Counted from the first letter of the stretch, positions 20,109 to 29,145 are shown. The stretch: DNA of 64,000 nucleotides from Bacteroides salyersiae WAL 10018 = DSM 18765 = JCM 12988 (GCF_000381365.1 NZ_KB905467.1:1520617-1584616), one strand, 5' to 3'. Made by a program: numbers and translations. The notes: generated from the sequence alone by a model not told the origin.

Positions 20109-20142
20109 CAAAGATACGGAAAACGATGATTATTTCGCCAAA
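20109..20142 (-). promoter_or_regulatory. Bacteroides-type promoter for the helicase gene
   Basis: On the minus strand a TTTG (20139-20142) lies 22 bp before TATCTTTG (20109-20116), matching the Bacteroides -33/-7 pattern TTTG...TAnnTTTG. The predicted start is near 20102, about 22 bases before the chosen ATG, which supports the shorter protein. Confidence 0.55.
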
Positions 20143-20414
20143 AGGTGGTTTTAACTTTGTATCTTTTTATCAGTTTCACAACGGATCATTTAATAACCAC
20201 TTAGGCATAAAGCAATATTCTGAAAGAATTTATATCGCGAGAATAAAAAAAAGAGATTAAAACGGAGTGGACACATCATTATAAAACATCACATACAGAA
20301 GAAATCTCCACATCAGTTTTAGAAGAATATCTGATAAAAGTCGATAAAATAAAAAAAGAGTCATCTGCTTTTTATAGCGGACAACCCCTTTTCAAATATT
20401 TACTTAAGGCAAGA
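20143..20414. other. Gap between the helicase promoter and atpG, no gene recognised
   Basis: AT-rich DNA. On the plus strand a frame without stops runs from about 20245 into the antisense of atpG and reads like protein (SSAFYSGQPLFKYLLKARLF), but it has no ATG and I do not recognise it. It may be a degraded gene. Confidence 0.3.
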
Positions 20415-21299
20415 TTATTTCATCGATCCCCCGATAATATCCAGCAACTCATTCGTTATCGCCTGCTGGCGTCCCTTATTATACTGCTTGGTCAAATCCT
20501 GAATCAGTTCATTCGCATTATCCGTTGCCACTTGCATAGCCAATGTACGGGCAGCATGCTCGGATGCATTAGAATCCATAGCGGCTGTAAAAACCTCCTG
20601 GCACAATACTTTCGGAATCAAATCAGCGATAAACTGCTCGACTGACGGTTCGACAATATAATCGTTCATTACCTGATTTCCTTCCATTTCTTCAGCCTGT
20701 TCCTCTTCTATCCGGGTAAGATCGATCGGCAAATATTTTTCACGAACCAGTTCCTGTACGCCCATCGATTTGAAATGGTGATAAATCAGTTCTACACGAT
20801 CGATGTCCTTGGACACGAAAAGTTCCATTAAATGTTCTGCAAGAGCAGATGCCTCCTGATAAGTGGGCTTATCAGCTAACTGCTGATAACTGCCTTTCGG
20901 GAAAAAGCCCATCTTCTTCACTGCCTCCTCCACCTTACGCCCGATAGGATAAATCAAGATATTATCCTGACCCAACTTGCGGTATTCACCGATGGTATGC
21001 AGAAACATTTTGATAACATTGGCATTGAAAGCACCACACAAAGAACTGTTGGAAGAGAACAAGACAATAGCCACACGCTTTACCTCACGCTCCTCCACAT
21101 AGGGAGATTCGATCGAAAGATCACCACTGAGAAAATTATGCAGAATCTTGTTCAGTTGCCTTTGATATGGCAACATATGTTCAATGGCTCCTTGCGCCTT
21201 ATGTAATTTGGCAGAAGCCACCATCTTCATTGCTGAAGTGATCTTTCGGGTACTCTGTACCGAATTTATTCTGGTTTTTACTTCTTTAAGTGAAGCCAT
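20415..21299 (-). CDS. atpG: ATP synthase F1 subunit gamma
   Basis: 294 residues, standard length. N-terminal MASLKEVKTRINSVQSTRKI and TSAMKMVASAKL are the gamma signature, and the C-terminal helix (AMDSNASEHAARTLAMQVAT, NELIQDLTKQYNKGRQQAIT) pairs with it as the rotating central stalk. It couples c-ring rotation to the catalytic alpha3beta3 head. Last gene of the atp operon; a repeat-filled 248-bp gap separates it from atpA. Confidence 0.97.
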   Translation of the reverse strand: MASLKEVKTRINSVQSTRKITSAMKMVASAKLHKAQGAIEHMLPYQRQLNKILHNFLSGDLSIESPYVEEREVKRVAIVLFSSNSSLCGAFNANVIKMFLHTIGEYRKLGQDNILIYPIGRKVEEAVKKMGFFPKGSYQQLADKPTYQEASALAEHLMELFVSKDIDRVELIYHHFKSMGVQELVREKYLPIDLTRIEEEQAEEMEGNQVMNDYIVEPSVEQFIADLIPKVLCQEVFTAAMDSNASEHAARTLAMQVATDNANELIQDLTKQYNKGRQQAITNELLDIIGGSMK

Positions 21300-21307
21300 A
21301 TTGTTTT

Positions 21308-21535
21308 AGTAGTTAGTAGTTAGAATTTAGTAGTAAGCATGGAGATAGTGAAAATTGGTAGTTAGAAGTCAGTAGCTGGTAGTTAGAAGCTGGTAGTTAG
21401 AAGTTAGTAGCTGAAAGTTAACAGTCAGATACAATGAATAGAAAACACCGGGAATAAAACCGGATTCAACACTCTAAATCATTCCTACTTAACTACTTGA
21501 CTACTTAACTACTACCTACTTAACCACATACCCAC
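21308..21535. repeat. Intergenic palindrome built of TAGTTAG words
   Basis: The left part (21308-21420) repeats TAGTTAGNAG-type words on the plus strand; the right part (21482-21525) repeats their complement (CTACTTAACTA-type words). Together they can fold into a long imperfect hairpin between atpA and atpG. No coding potential seen. Confidence 0.75.
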
Positions 21536-21547
21536 TCTACCACCTTA

Positions 21548-23134
21548 TTAATTCATAAATTGTTTCGCCACCATTTCCGCCGTCTCACGAATACCCTTTT
21601 CAACTTCTTCATTGATCACACCGTTTTTCAGTACATCGAGAACATCTGCCTGATGGTTAATGGCAAGACTCTCCTGGAAACTGCGTTCAAAATCTTCCAC
21701 CTTATCCAAAGGTACATTACGCAGCAAACCATGAACACCACAATAAAGGATAGCAATCTGTTTCTCTACCGGCATCGGGCTGTACTGCGGCTGCACAAGC
21801 AAACGGGTATTCTTCTGCCCCTTATCAATGATGTGGGCAGTCACAGGATCCATATCGCCACTAAATTTCGTAAACGCTTCCAATTCACGGTATTGTGCCT
21901 GGTCTATTTTCAATGTACCGGCTACCTTTTTCATCGCTTTGACCTGAGCATTACCTCCTACACGGGATACAGAAATACCCACATTAATAGCCGGACGGTT
22001 ACCCTGATTAAAGAGATCGGTATCGAGGAATATCTGCCCGTCGGTAATCGAAATTACATTCGTAGGGATATAAGCGGATACGTCGCCGGCTTGTGTCTCG
22101 ATGATAGGTAATGCAGTCAGAGAACCACCTCCCTTCACCATTCCCTTAAGGCTGTCGGGGAGGTCATTCATCTCACGCGCCACTTCTTCCTGATTGATAA
22201 TCTTTGCCGCACGTTCCAACAAGCGGGAATGCAGATAGAATATATCACCCGGATAAGCCTCGCGCCCGGACGGACGACGCAGAATCAAGGACACTTCGCG
22301 GTAGGCAACGGCCTGTTTGGAAAGGTCGTCATAAACCACCAATGCATCACGGCCGGTATCACGGAAATATTCACCGATAGCGGCACCCGAGAACGGTGAG
22401 AAGTATTGCAAGGCAGCAGGATCACCGGCTGTAGCAGCTACCACAATTGTGTACTCCATCGCACCATATTCGCGCAAAGTATTCACGATAGAAGCAACCG
22501 TAGAGCCCTTCTGGCCAATGGCAACGTAGATGCAATACACAGGCTTGCCTGCCAGATAATTTTCACGTTGATTGATAATGGTATCGATGGCAATGGCCGT
22601 CTTACCGGTCTGCCGGTCACCGATGATCAACTCACGCTGTCCACGGCCGATAGGAATCATGGCATCCACCGCTTTCAATCCCGTCTGCAACGGCTGGTTC
22701 ACCGGCTGGCGGAAAATTACCCCCGGTGCTTTACGCTCCAACGGCATTTCGTATAACTTCCCGCCAATCGTGCCCTTTCCATCCAGAGGTTCCCCCAACG
22801 GATCGATCACACGTCCTAACATGCCTTCACCCACACGGATAGAAGCGATACGCCGGGTACGCTTTACGGTATACCCCTCTTTGATCTTATCTGTAGGTCC
22901 CAGCAGCACGGCTCCCACATTATCTTCTTCGAGGTTCATTACAATAGCTTTAATGCCATTGTCGAATTCCAGCAATTCGTTTGCTTCGGCATTCCGCAAC
23001 CCATAAATACGTGCCACGCCATCACTGACCTGCAACACCGTACCTATCTCATCGAGCTGCACACGCGTATCGATGCCTTCAAGCTGACGACGCAGGATAT
23101 CGGATACTTCGCTTACTTTTATATTTTCAGACAT
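21548..23134 (-). CDS. atpA: ATP synthase F1 subunit alpha
   Basis: 528 residues. The Walker A motif GDRQTGKTAIAID, the Arg-finger region near NVGISVSRVGG and the N-terminal beta-barrel (LQVSDGVARIYGLRNAEANE) are typical. It forms the alpha3beta3 hexamer with AtpD; its nucleotide site is regulatory. The start MSENIKVSEVSDILRRQLEG matches the usual N-terminus. Downstream of atpH in the operon. Confidence 0.98.
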   Translation of the reverse strand: MSENIKVSEVSDILRRQLEGIDTRVQLDEIGTVLQVSDGVARIYGLRNAEANELLEFDNGIKAIVMNLEEDNVGAVLLGPTDKIKEGYTVKRTRRIASIRVGEGMLGRVIDPLGEPLDGKGTIGGKLYEMPLERKAPGVIFRQPVNQPLQTGLKAVDAMIPIGRGQRELIIGDRQTGKTAIAIDTIINQRENYLAGKPVYCIYVAIGQKGSTVASIVNTLREYGAMEYTIVVAATAGDPAALQYFSPFSGAAIGEYFRDTGRDALVVYDDLSKQAVAYREVSLILRRPSGREAYPGDIFYLHSRLLERAAKIINQEEVAREMNDLPDSLKGMVKGGGSLTALPIIETQAGDVSAYIPTNVISITDGQIFLDTDLFNQGNRPAINVGISVSRVGGNAQVKAMKKVAGTLKIDQAQYRELEAFTKFSGDMDPVTAHIIDKGQKNTRLLVQPQYSPMPVEKQIAILYCGVHGLLRNVPLDKVEDFERSFQESLAINHQADVLDVLKNGVINEEVEKGIRETAEMVAKQFMN

Positions 23135-23138
23135 AATT

Positions 23139-23309
23139 ATATTTACGATTTGACTATTTACGATTAAAATTAGAAAATTAGTGACTGGATAACTCTTGAT
23201 ATTTACGATTAGACGATTGACGGATTACGATTGAAATTACTCTGATTCGCGATTTGATTCGGTTTGATAATGCCGAGTACCTCCAATCGTAAATCGTCTA
23301 ATCGCAAAT
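23139..23309. repeat. Intergenic palindrome built of ATTTACGATT / GATTAGACGATT words
   Basis: The segment carries several copies of ATTTACGATT and GATTAGACGATT on the left and their complements (AATCGTAAATCGTCTAATCG) near the right end, giving an imperfect long hairpin between atpH and atpA. Related pieces occur at 24385-24425 and 43003-43190. Confidence 0.75.
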
Positions 23310-23311
23310 CC

Positions 23312-23872
23312 CTACACTATTCTTCTGTTCTTATCAATAAACTGTTGTTTCACACGCTTCAACTGGGTAGCTATGCTGGCATCCAAGCGATAATCATTGA
23401 TATCGAAAACAAAACCACCTTCAATAGACGGGTCTACCACAGTTTCCAACTCCATTTGCGCATGAAGAATCGCACCGGCAGAATTACGTATCCGTTCTTC
23501 CGTTTCCTTATCGACAGGTACCGCCGTGATAAGTTTGCCTACACCGATGTGTTTCAGCTTCCTGTACAAATCCAGAAAAGACAGGCAAATAAATTGCAGG
23601 AACTGTTCGCGATTGTTCTTCAGCACCAATGTGATAAAGCGGGAAAAAGTACGGCTTACTCCTTGATCACCGGTAGCAGCCGCACAAATCAACGAATACT
23701 TCTCACGGATATTCAGCACAGGATTTGACAGGGCTTCTTTCAAGTTCGGAAAAGCAGAAAGATTTCTCGACAGCATCTTCATCTCTTTGTAAAGCGTATC
23801 CTCTGCACGATTTTCTTTTGCATATTCAATCAGTGCTTTCGCATAGCGCATTGAAACAACTCCTATATCCAT
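23312..23872 (-). CDS. atpH: ATP synthase F1 subunit delta
   Basis: 186 residues. MDIGVVSMRYAKALIEYAKE is the OSCP/delta N-terminus, and the C-terminal GGFVFDINDYRLDASIATQL is the conserved signature. It links the peripheral stalk to the alpha subunits. The start is 12 bp after the atpF stop. Confidence 0.95.
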   Translation of the reverse strand: MDIGVVSMRYAKALIEYAKENRAEDTLYKEMKMLSRNLSAFPNLKEALSNPVLNIREKYSLICAAATGDQGVSRTFSRFITLVLKNNREQFLQFICLSFLDLYRKLKHIGVGKLITAVPVDKETEERIRNSAGAILHAQMELETVVDPSIEGGFVFDINDYRLDASIATQLKRVKQQFIDKNRRIV

Positions 23873-23884
23873 ACTTCATTCCAG

Positions 23885-24382
23885 TTAATTCTTATTCAAT
23901 ACTTCGTCCAGCATCCGGTCTATCATCTCCATCTGCTCACGTTTGTCATCCAGATTCTTACGGATCACTTTCTCGGCAATATCCACCGAAAGTATGGCAA
24001 CTTGCCGGCGGATATCACGGATTGCCTCGTCCTTTTCTATCTGGATCTGCTTCTTCACCTCGTCCAGTTCTTTCTGGGCGGCAGCTTCTGCCTGCTTACG
24101 GGCTTCGTGAATAATCTTATCACGCTCCTGCATAGCCTCTTTCAAGATACGTCCCTGCTCCTTGTTAGCGGCAACCACGAGCGCTTCGCCCTGTTCCTTC
24201 AATTTAGACAACTGGGCATTGGCTTCCCTGGCCACCTCCAGAGACTGGTCGATGTAGGTTTTACGGCCTTCCACCATCTTAACGATGATGGGAAAACCAT
24301 ATTTCGCCAATACAACGAACACAATCCCAAACGAGAGGAACATCCAGAATAACAGGCCACTATCGGGTAATAACAATGACAT
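23885..24382 (-). CDS. atpF: ATP synthase Fo subunit b
   Basis: 165 residues. One N-terminal membrane helix (LFWMFLSFGIVFVVLAKYGF) is followed by a long charged coiled coil (VEGRKTYIDQSLEVAREANA onward) forming the peripheral stator stalk. It lies between atpE and atpH on the same strand. Confidence 0.95.
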   Translation of the reverse strand: MSLLLPDSGLLFWMFLSFGIVFVVLAKYGFPIIVKMVEGRKTYIDQSLEVAREANAQLSKLKEQGEALVVAANKEQGRILKEAMQERDKIIHEARKQAEAAAQKELDEVKKQIQIEKDEAIRDIRRQVAILSVDIAEKVIRKNLDDKREQMEMIDRMLDEVLNKN

Positions 24383-24453
24383 AAGGCTATTTACAATTAA
24401 ATGATTTACAATTTACGATTGAGAAATCGATACACATCATTTGTTCCGGCATC

Positions 24454-24708
24454 TTATAAGAAGAATACCAACAAACAAACAACGACTGCCAACAGAGCCA
24501 CACCTTCAATCAAAGCGGCAGCAATAATCATATTCATACGGATATCGCCCGAAGCTTCCGGCTGGCGTGCAATAGCTTCCATAGCCGAACCACCGATTTT
24601 ACCAATACCCAAACCTGCGCCGATTACGGCAAGACCGGCACCAATAGCTGCTCCCAACTTTCCGATAGCAGCACCAGCGGCTGCTTGTAATAAGACTGAT
24701 AGTAACAT
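24454..24708 (-). CDS. atpE: ATP synthase Fo subunit c
   Basis: 84 residues in two membrane helices joined by the polar loop (ARQPEASGDIRMN). The ion-carrying carboxylate is Glu68 in AALIEGVALL. It is followed by Gly rather than the Thr/Ser usual in sodium-binding rings, which favours proton coupling, but this is inference from motif alone. Forms the rotating c-ring. Confidence 0.96.
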   Translation of the reverse strand: MLLSVLLQAAAGAAIGKLGAAIGAGLAVIGAGLGIGKIGGSAMEAIARQPEASGDIRMNMIIAAALIEGVALLAVVVCLLVFFL

Positions 24709-24793
24709 AATTTTCAGTTTTAAAATGGTTTATATTATTAATTTAAAATTCAAGAATAACATGACTTCACCCGACCGTTATTTATTCAGCTAT

Positions 24794-25897
24794 TTATTTA
24801 GCCACTTCTTCGGCCTTGCTCCCCTCTTGTGCCAAACCGATAAATACGGCAGACAACATGGTGAAAACATAAGCCTGTATGAATGCCACCAACAGCTCAA
24901 GTGCATTCATAAAGATATTGAACAAAACCGAAGCAACGGTCAGTGTCCCGTTCAATGCGGGCCCCATACTTGCCGAAATAAAGATCAGACAAGTGAGCAC
25001 CAACATAGCCATATGCCCCGAAAGCATATTCGCAAACAGACGGATCATCAACGCGAAAGGCTTGGTAAACACTCCGAAAAATTCGATAAACGGCATCATC
25101 GGTATGGGCACTTTAAGCCACCAGGGTACATCGGGCCAGAATATATCTTTCCAATAATGCTTGGTACCGAAAATATTGACAGCCAGAAATGTACAAATGG
25201 CCAATACCATTGTGATGGCAATGTTTCCGGTCACATTCGCTCCACCGGGAAAGAAAGGTATCAGTCCCATGAGGTTATTGATGAAGATAAAGAAAAAGGC
25301 AGTCAGCAGATAAGGAGCAAACTTCTTATAATTAGGTCCCACGCAACTCTTTATCACATCGTCGTGTATCATCATAATGAACATTTCCATGAAACCGACA
25401 AAACCACCGGGTGCCAATGCTCCCTGTTCGCGCTTGCGATACCAATGCGCCACGCTCAAAACAATGACCAGCAACAATACACTGTTCATCAACAACGACA
25501 AAGTGACCTTTGTAATCGAAATGTCCCACGGACGAACCTGTTCACCGGCCTCATTGTATTCCACGATCTTCCCTTCATACTTGCTTCCGGAAGGAGCAAT
25601 GGAAAAGCCCTCATACGTTCCTCCGTTCTCTTCAAGCCGTGAGGAAAGAAAAGTGTGCCAGCCGCTATTCGAACTGTACACGATTACCGGCAACGGAATT
25701 GTGATATGTGTGTTGCCCCAGGTAGTGATATGCCATTCATATGAATCTCCGATATGCCCGAAAACGATACTTTTCACATCAACCGTGTTCTCTTTTTGTT
25801 CGCCGGGTGTGATCTCCTCCTGCGCCAGTGCAGGAAGCGAAACAAGCAGCCCCAACGCGAAGAGCAATCCTGTGAATATGTTACGCAACTGTTTCAT
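24794..25897 (-). CDS. atpB: ATP synthase Fo subunit a with long N-terminal periplasmic domain
   Basis: 367 residues, about 100 more than the E. coli protein. A signal-like segment (IFTGLLFALGLLVSLPALA) and a soluble domain of about 110 residues precede the membrane part. The essential Arg is in KPFALMIRLFANMLSGHM, and the last helices include ALELLVAFIQAYVFTMLSAV. It forms the ion half-channels next to the c-ring. The extra N-terminal domain is, to my knowledge, common in Bacteroidetes. Its start overlaps the upstream small membrane gene by 17 bp. Confidence 0.96.
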   Translation of the reverse strand: MKQLRNIFTGLLFALGLLVSLPALAQEEITPGEQKENTVDVKSIVFGHIGDSYEWHITTWGNTHITIPLPVIVYSSNSGWHTFLSSRLEENGGTYEGFSIAPSGSKYEGKIVEYNEAGEQVRPWDISITKVTLSLLMNSVLLLVIVLSVAHWYRKREQGALAPGGFVGFMEMFIMMIHDDVIKSCVGPNYKKFAPYLLTAFFFIFINNLMGLIPFFPGGANVTGNIAITMVLAICTFLAVNIFGTKHYWKDIFWPDVPWWLKVPIPMMPFIEFFGVFTKPFALMIRLFANMLSGHMAMLVLTCLIFISASMGPALNGTLTVASVLFNIFMNALELLVAFIQAYVFTMLSAVFIGLAQEGSKAEEVAK

Positions 25898-26312
25898 TTT
25901 TTGTTTTATTTTTCTTTTGTCGTTTCTTATTCAGCTCATAGCCTGCAAAGAAGCTTGTCTCAAATACCAGATAAATCAGATAGTTCACGATAAAGGTAAG
26001 CAGAAATGCCACCGCCTCTTCCCGGACTACCATGCAATATATCACCAGAACGATTACAGAAAGAAACATCTTAAGCACCTTCATGGCCAGATGAAGCAGC
26101 AACATCTTTTCGGGAGCAAACCGCCGGCAAGCATCGAACATATAGATATTGAATACTCCGAAAATATAGAAGAATACCGGAATCAGCGGATAACCTCCAA
26201 AATAATGTTCGGGCACCAAAGAGAAATAAGTGACTCCACCCACTCCACTCAACAAAAGAGTGATAAGAGTAAGATAGAGCAGATACTTACGCTTTGTTAG
26301 ATTTATGCTCAT
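25881..26312 (-). CDS. Four-helix membrane protein in the atpI position of the ATP synthase operon
   Basis: 143 residues from ATG at 26312 (MSINLTKRKYLLYL). The open frame runs 25 codons further upstream without a likely start. Four hydrophobic segments are visible: LLYLTLITLLLSGVGGVTYF, PLIPVFFYIFGVFNIYMF, LKMFLSVIVLVIYCMVV and FLLTFIVNYLIYLVFETSFF, followed by a basic tail (KKRQKKNKTK). It lies between atpC and atpB and overlaps atpB, so translation is probably coupled. By position it could be an AtpI-like c-ring assembly factor, but I see no clear AtpI signature. Function unknown. Confidence 0.85.
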   Translation of the reverse strand: MSINLTKRKYLLYLTLITLLLSGVGGVTYFSLVPEHYFGGYPLIPVFFYIFGVFNIYMFDACRRFAPEKMLLLHLAMKVLKMFLSVIVLVIYCMVVREEAVAFLLTFIVNYLIYLVFETSFFAGYELNKKRQKKNKTKNETVA

Positions 26313-26355
26313 TTTATGTTGCTGTGTTTTTCTGTTTCTAAATTCAATATTATCG

Positions 26356-26601
26356 TCAGGAGACACAAACGGATACCTTACCGTCACTCATCTCCACAAA
26401 ACCACCCTGAATATCGAGCGTACATTCTTCATTATCATCGGTCACATAGCTCAACTTCCCTTCTTTCAAAGAAGAGACGATCGGAGCATGTTGCGGCAAA
26501 ATAGTAAACGATCCCATCGCTCCGGGCAGAGTCACACTATTTACTTCTCCATCGAATATCTCTTTTTCAGGAGAGACAATACTCAAATGCAATTCTTTCA
26601 T
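26356..26601 (-). CDS. atpC: ATP synthase F1 subunit epsilon, short form
   Basis: 81 residues from ATG at 26601 (MKELHLSIVSPEKEIFDGEV). The upstream extension encodes repeat DNA and is rejected. The N-terminal beta-sandwich is complete (SVTLPGAMGSFTILPQHAPI, GGFVEMSDGKVSV), but the C-terminal two-helix domain of about 50 residues is absent. That domain normally inhibits ATP hydrolysis, so this enzyme should lack epsilon-type inhibition. Confidence 0.93.
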   Translation of the reverse strand: MKELHLSIVSPEKEIFDGEVNSVTLPGAMGSFTILPQHAPIVSSLKEGKLSYVTDDNEECTLDIQGGFVEMSDGKVSVCVS

Positions 26602-26604
26602 TCT

Positions 26605-26722
26605 CAATAATGTGCTAATGTGCCGATATGCCAATGTGCCAATTGGCTGCGCACAATTAATTATTCAATTTTATGAATGGCCGTCTTACCAATTGGCACA
26701 TTGGCATATCGGCACATTCATG
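26605..26722. repeat. Intergenic palindrome, GTGCCAATATGCCAAT family (atpD-atpC)
   Basis: Left arm words GTGCCGATATGCCAATGTGC (about 26626-26640 onward) pair with the right arm CATTGGCATATCGGCAC. The variant GATATG on the left is matched by CATATC on the right. The loop is AT-rich. Lies entirely between atpD and atpC. Confidence 0.8.
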
Positions 26723-26724
26723 CA

Positions 26725-28245
26725 TTATTTCTTCGCCTGTTCGAGCAATTGTTTCCCCTTCTCAATGGCTTCTTCAATCGTACCCACATTCAGGAAAGCC
26801 TGTTCGGGCAGATCATCCACCTCACCATCCAGAATCATACGGAAACCTTTGATCGTATCTTCTATGGAAACCATCACACCGGGTACGCCGGTAAACTGTT
26901 CGGCTACGGAGAAAGGTTGCGAAAGGAACCGTTGTACACGACGTGCACGATTCACAAGCGTTCTGTCTTCATCCGAAAGTTCTTCCATACCCAAAATCGA
27001 AATGATATCCTGCAACTCTTTGTTACGCTGAAGAATCTGTTTTACCCGCTGTGCCACTTCATAATGCTCCTGCCCCACGATATGCGGATCGAGAATACGT
27101 GAAGTGGAAGACAACGGATCTACCGCCGGATAGATGCCTAACTCCGTTATTTTACGGTCGAGTACCGTGGTGGCATCAAGGTGAGTAAAAGTAGTTGCCG
27201 GTGCCGGGTCGGTCAAGTCATCGGCAGGCACATATACAGCCTGTACAGACGTAATAGAACCGTATCGGGTTGAAGTGATCCGCTCCTGCATAGCTCCCAT
27301 CTCTGTTGCTAACGTAGGCTGATAACCCACTGCCGAAGGCATACGTCCCAACAATGCCGAAACTTCAGAACCGGCCTGCGTGAAACGGAAAATATTGTCG
27401 ATAAAGAACAGAATATCCCGTGGTCCGTCACCTTCCGAATGCATATCACGGAAAGATTCCGCTACCGTCAATCCGGACAAAGCCACAGAAGCACGTGCTC
27501 CCGGCGGTTCATTCATCTGACCGAACACTAATGATACCTGCGATTTCTTCACCTCCTCATAGTCAATTTTCGACAAATCCCAATGTCCTTTCTCCATGCT
27601 CTCTTTGAAAGCTTCTCCATAGCGGATAACCCCGGATTCTATCATCTCACGGAGCAAGTCATTACCCTCACGGGTACGCTCTCCCACTCCGGCAAATACA
27701 GAAAAACCATTATGTTTCTTGGCTATATTGTTAATCAGCTCTTGGATAAGCACCGTTTTGCCTACACCGGCGCCACCGAATAAACCGATTTTACCACCTT
27801 TTGAATAAGGCTCAAGAAGGTCGATTACTTTGATACCTGTATACAGCACTTCCTGTACAGTGGTCAAATCTTCAAATTTAGGGGGATCACGGTGAATGGA
27901 ATAAGCTCCCTCACGGCTAAGCTCTTTCATACCGTCAATAGAATCGCCGACAACATTCATAAGTCGTCCTTTAATCTGTTCACCTACCGGCATGGTGATC
28001 GGCCCGCCCGTCGGATATACTTTCATACCACGCTGCAAACCGTCGGTACTATCCATTGCAACAGTTCTTACCGTATTTTCACCAATGTGTTGTTGCACTT
28101 CTACAATCAGAATTTTGCCGTTCGGCCTTCTTATCTCCAACGCATCGTGTATGCTGGGCAACACCAGTTCGGCCTCCGTACCTTCAAAGTACACATCGAC
28201 CACAGGCCCGATTACCTGAGAGATATGTCCGATAATCTGTGACAT
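26725..28245 (-). CDS. atpD: ATP synthase F1 subunit beta
   Basis: 506 residues from ATG at 28245 (MSQIIGHISQVIGPVVDVYF); a second ATG two codons upstream is possible. Walker A GGAGVGKTVLIQEL, catalytic GVGERTREGNDLL, Walker B ILFFIDNIFRFTQAGSEVSA and the DELSEED-region variant MEELSDEDR are present. This is the catalytic subunit. It is the first gene of the operon, as is usual in Bacteroides. Confidence 0.98.
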   Translation of the reverse strand: MSQIIGHISQVIGPVVDVYFEGTEAELVLPSIHDALEIRRPNGKILIVEVQQHIGENTVRTVAMDSTDGLQRGMKVYPTGGPITMPVGEQIKGRLMNVVGDSIDGMKELSREGAYSIHRDPPKFEDLTTVQEVLYTGIKVIDLLEPYSKGGKIGLFGGAGVGKTVLIQELINNIAKKHNGFSVFAGVGERTREGNDLLREMIESGVIRYGEAFKESMEKGHWDLSKIDYEEVKKSQVSLVFGQMNEPPGARASVALSGLTVAESFRDMHSEGDGPRDILFFIDNIFRFTQAGSEVSALLGRMPSAVGYQPTLATEMGAMQERITSTRYGSITSVQAVYVPADDLTDPAPATTFTHLDATTVLDRKITELGIYPAVDPLSSTSRILDPHIVGQEHYEVAQRVKQILQRNKELQDIISILGMEELSDEDRTLVNRARRVQRFLSQPFSVAEQFTGVPGVMVSIEDTIKGFRMILDGEVDDLPEQAFLNVGTIEEAIEKGKQLLEQAKK

Positions 28246-28385
28246 AAGCAATCTTTTTATATATTATTTTCTAAACTTCATAGCATAGCAAGTCGCGTTT
28301 TTATCAACTTTACTATTAAAATAACGTCTGAGATTTTGTTTTGTTCACACACCCGTCAATACAAGTAGTTAAACAAACAACTGTG

Positions 28386-28393
28386 CAAATGTA
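28386..28393 (-). promoter_or_regulatory. Candidate -7 box for the atp operon
   Basis: TACATTTG on the minus strand fits TAnnTTTG. It would place the transcript start near 28379 with a leader of about 130 bases. I see no good TTTG at the -33 distance, so support is partial. Confidence 0.4.
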
Positions 28394-29076
28394 GAAACAA
28401 TTGTGATTCATTATTCTCATTTGCTTTTTTTTTGTTTTAGATAACATTCGTTAGGCCTAAAAATACTACTAACAGACCGATAATCACAACAAAAAAAGAG
28501 TATTTCTAACCAAAATATTATCTTAAGATTCATTTTATCAGAAAAACGTTTTTACCCAATCGAGTTTTCTGCATTTATCGCAAGAGTCAACTCATTAGAT
28601 TGCAAAAGAGATAGTAAAGAGGACAACGAGTTTCGTGTCCGAGCACAACAAATTCGCCATAATGATCCGGAAAATGTAAGAAATCATAGCTTCCGGATGA
28701 CCTGAAAAGATGATTATTAATTTTTGCAAACGATAAAATGTAATTATTATGACCATACGGCCCTGTTTTTCTTTATCGGATGTATGACTGCACGCCTTCA
28801 CATACTTTTTGTGAAGTTATCAAAATCATAACTATCTCCCATCACCCCATATGAGACAACCGGACACAAGATCACCGGGAAGCATGCATATCATCATATA
28901 AAATACTGATATACTGCATTACATAAATCTAATATTTAAGATATAGAAATACGTATTTAAGGGTATGTTAATAACGTATTCTTAGATGCAAAAGATTCAT
29001 TTTATAAAGGAAAGAAATACATTCTTTATCGGCAAGAATATAATAGTCCCAATGAACTGTTAAGAATGTTAATGAA
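28394..29076. other. Gap between the atp operon and purT, no gene recognised
   Basis: About 680 bases of AT-rich DNA. The only open frame of note is a minus-strand GTG frame of 68 codons (28595-28801) with no recognisable motif and no ribosome binding site, which I do not call. No tRNA-like or repeat structure was seen. Confidence 0.4.
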
Positions 29077-29111
29077 AAGTGCCCCGTCACATCTATCGTA
29101 ACGGGGCACTT
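29077..29111 (-). terminator. Terminator downstream of purT
   Basis: Perfect 11-bp arms AAGTGCCCCGT and ACGGGGCACTT with a 13-base loop, followed on the minus strand by TTTT. It lies 35 bp beyond the purT stop. Confidence 0.8.
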
Positions 29112-29145
29112 CATCTATGGATATTATTTTCACAAAGTATTTTTA

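Noticed and set aside
21308..23309. Regular short repeats in the atp gaps as a CRISPR array
   Set aside because: Words are 7-12 bases, adjacent rather than separated by equal spacers, and arranged as inverted arms; no cas genes nearby.
24401..25642. 413-codon plus-strand open frame
   Set aside because: It lies antisense to atpE and atpB, which are certain, and its translation has no domain or sensible composition.
28595..28801. 68-codon minus-strand frame in the atpD-purT gap
   Set aside because: GTG start, no ribosome binding site, no recognisable motif, and low-complexity AT-driven composition.
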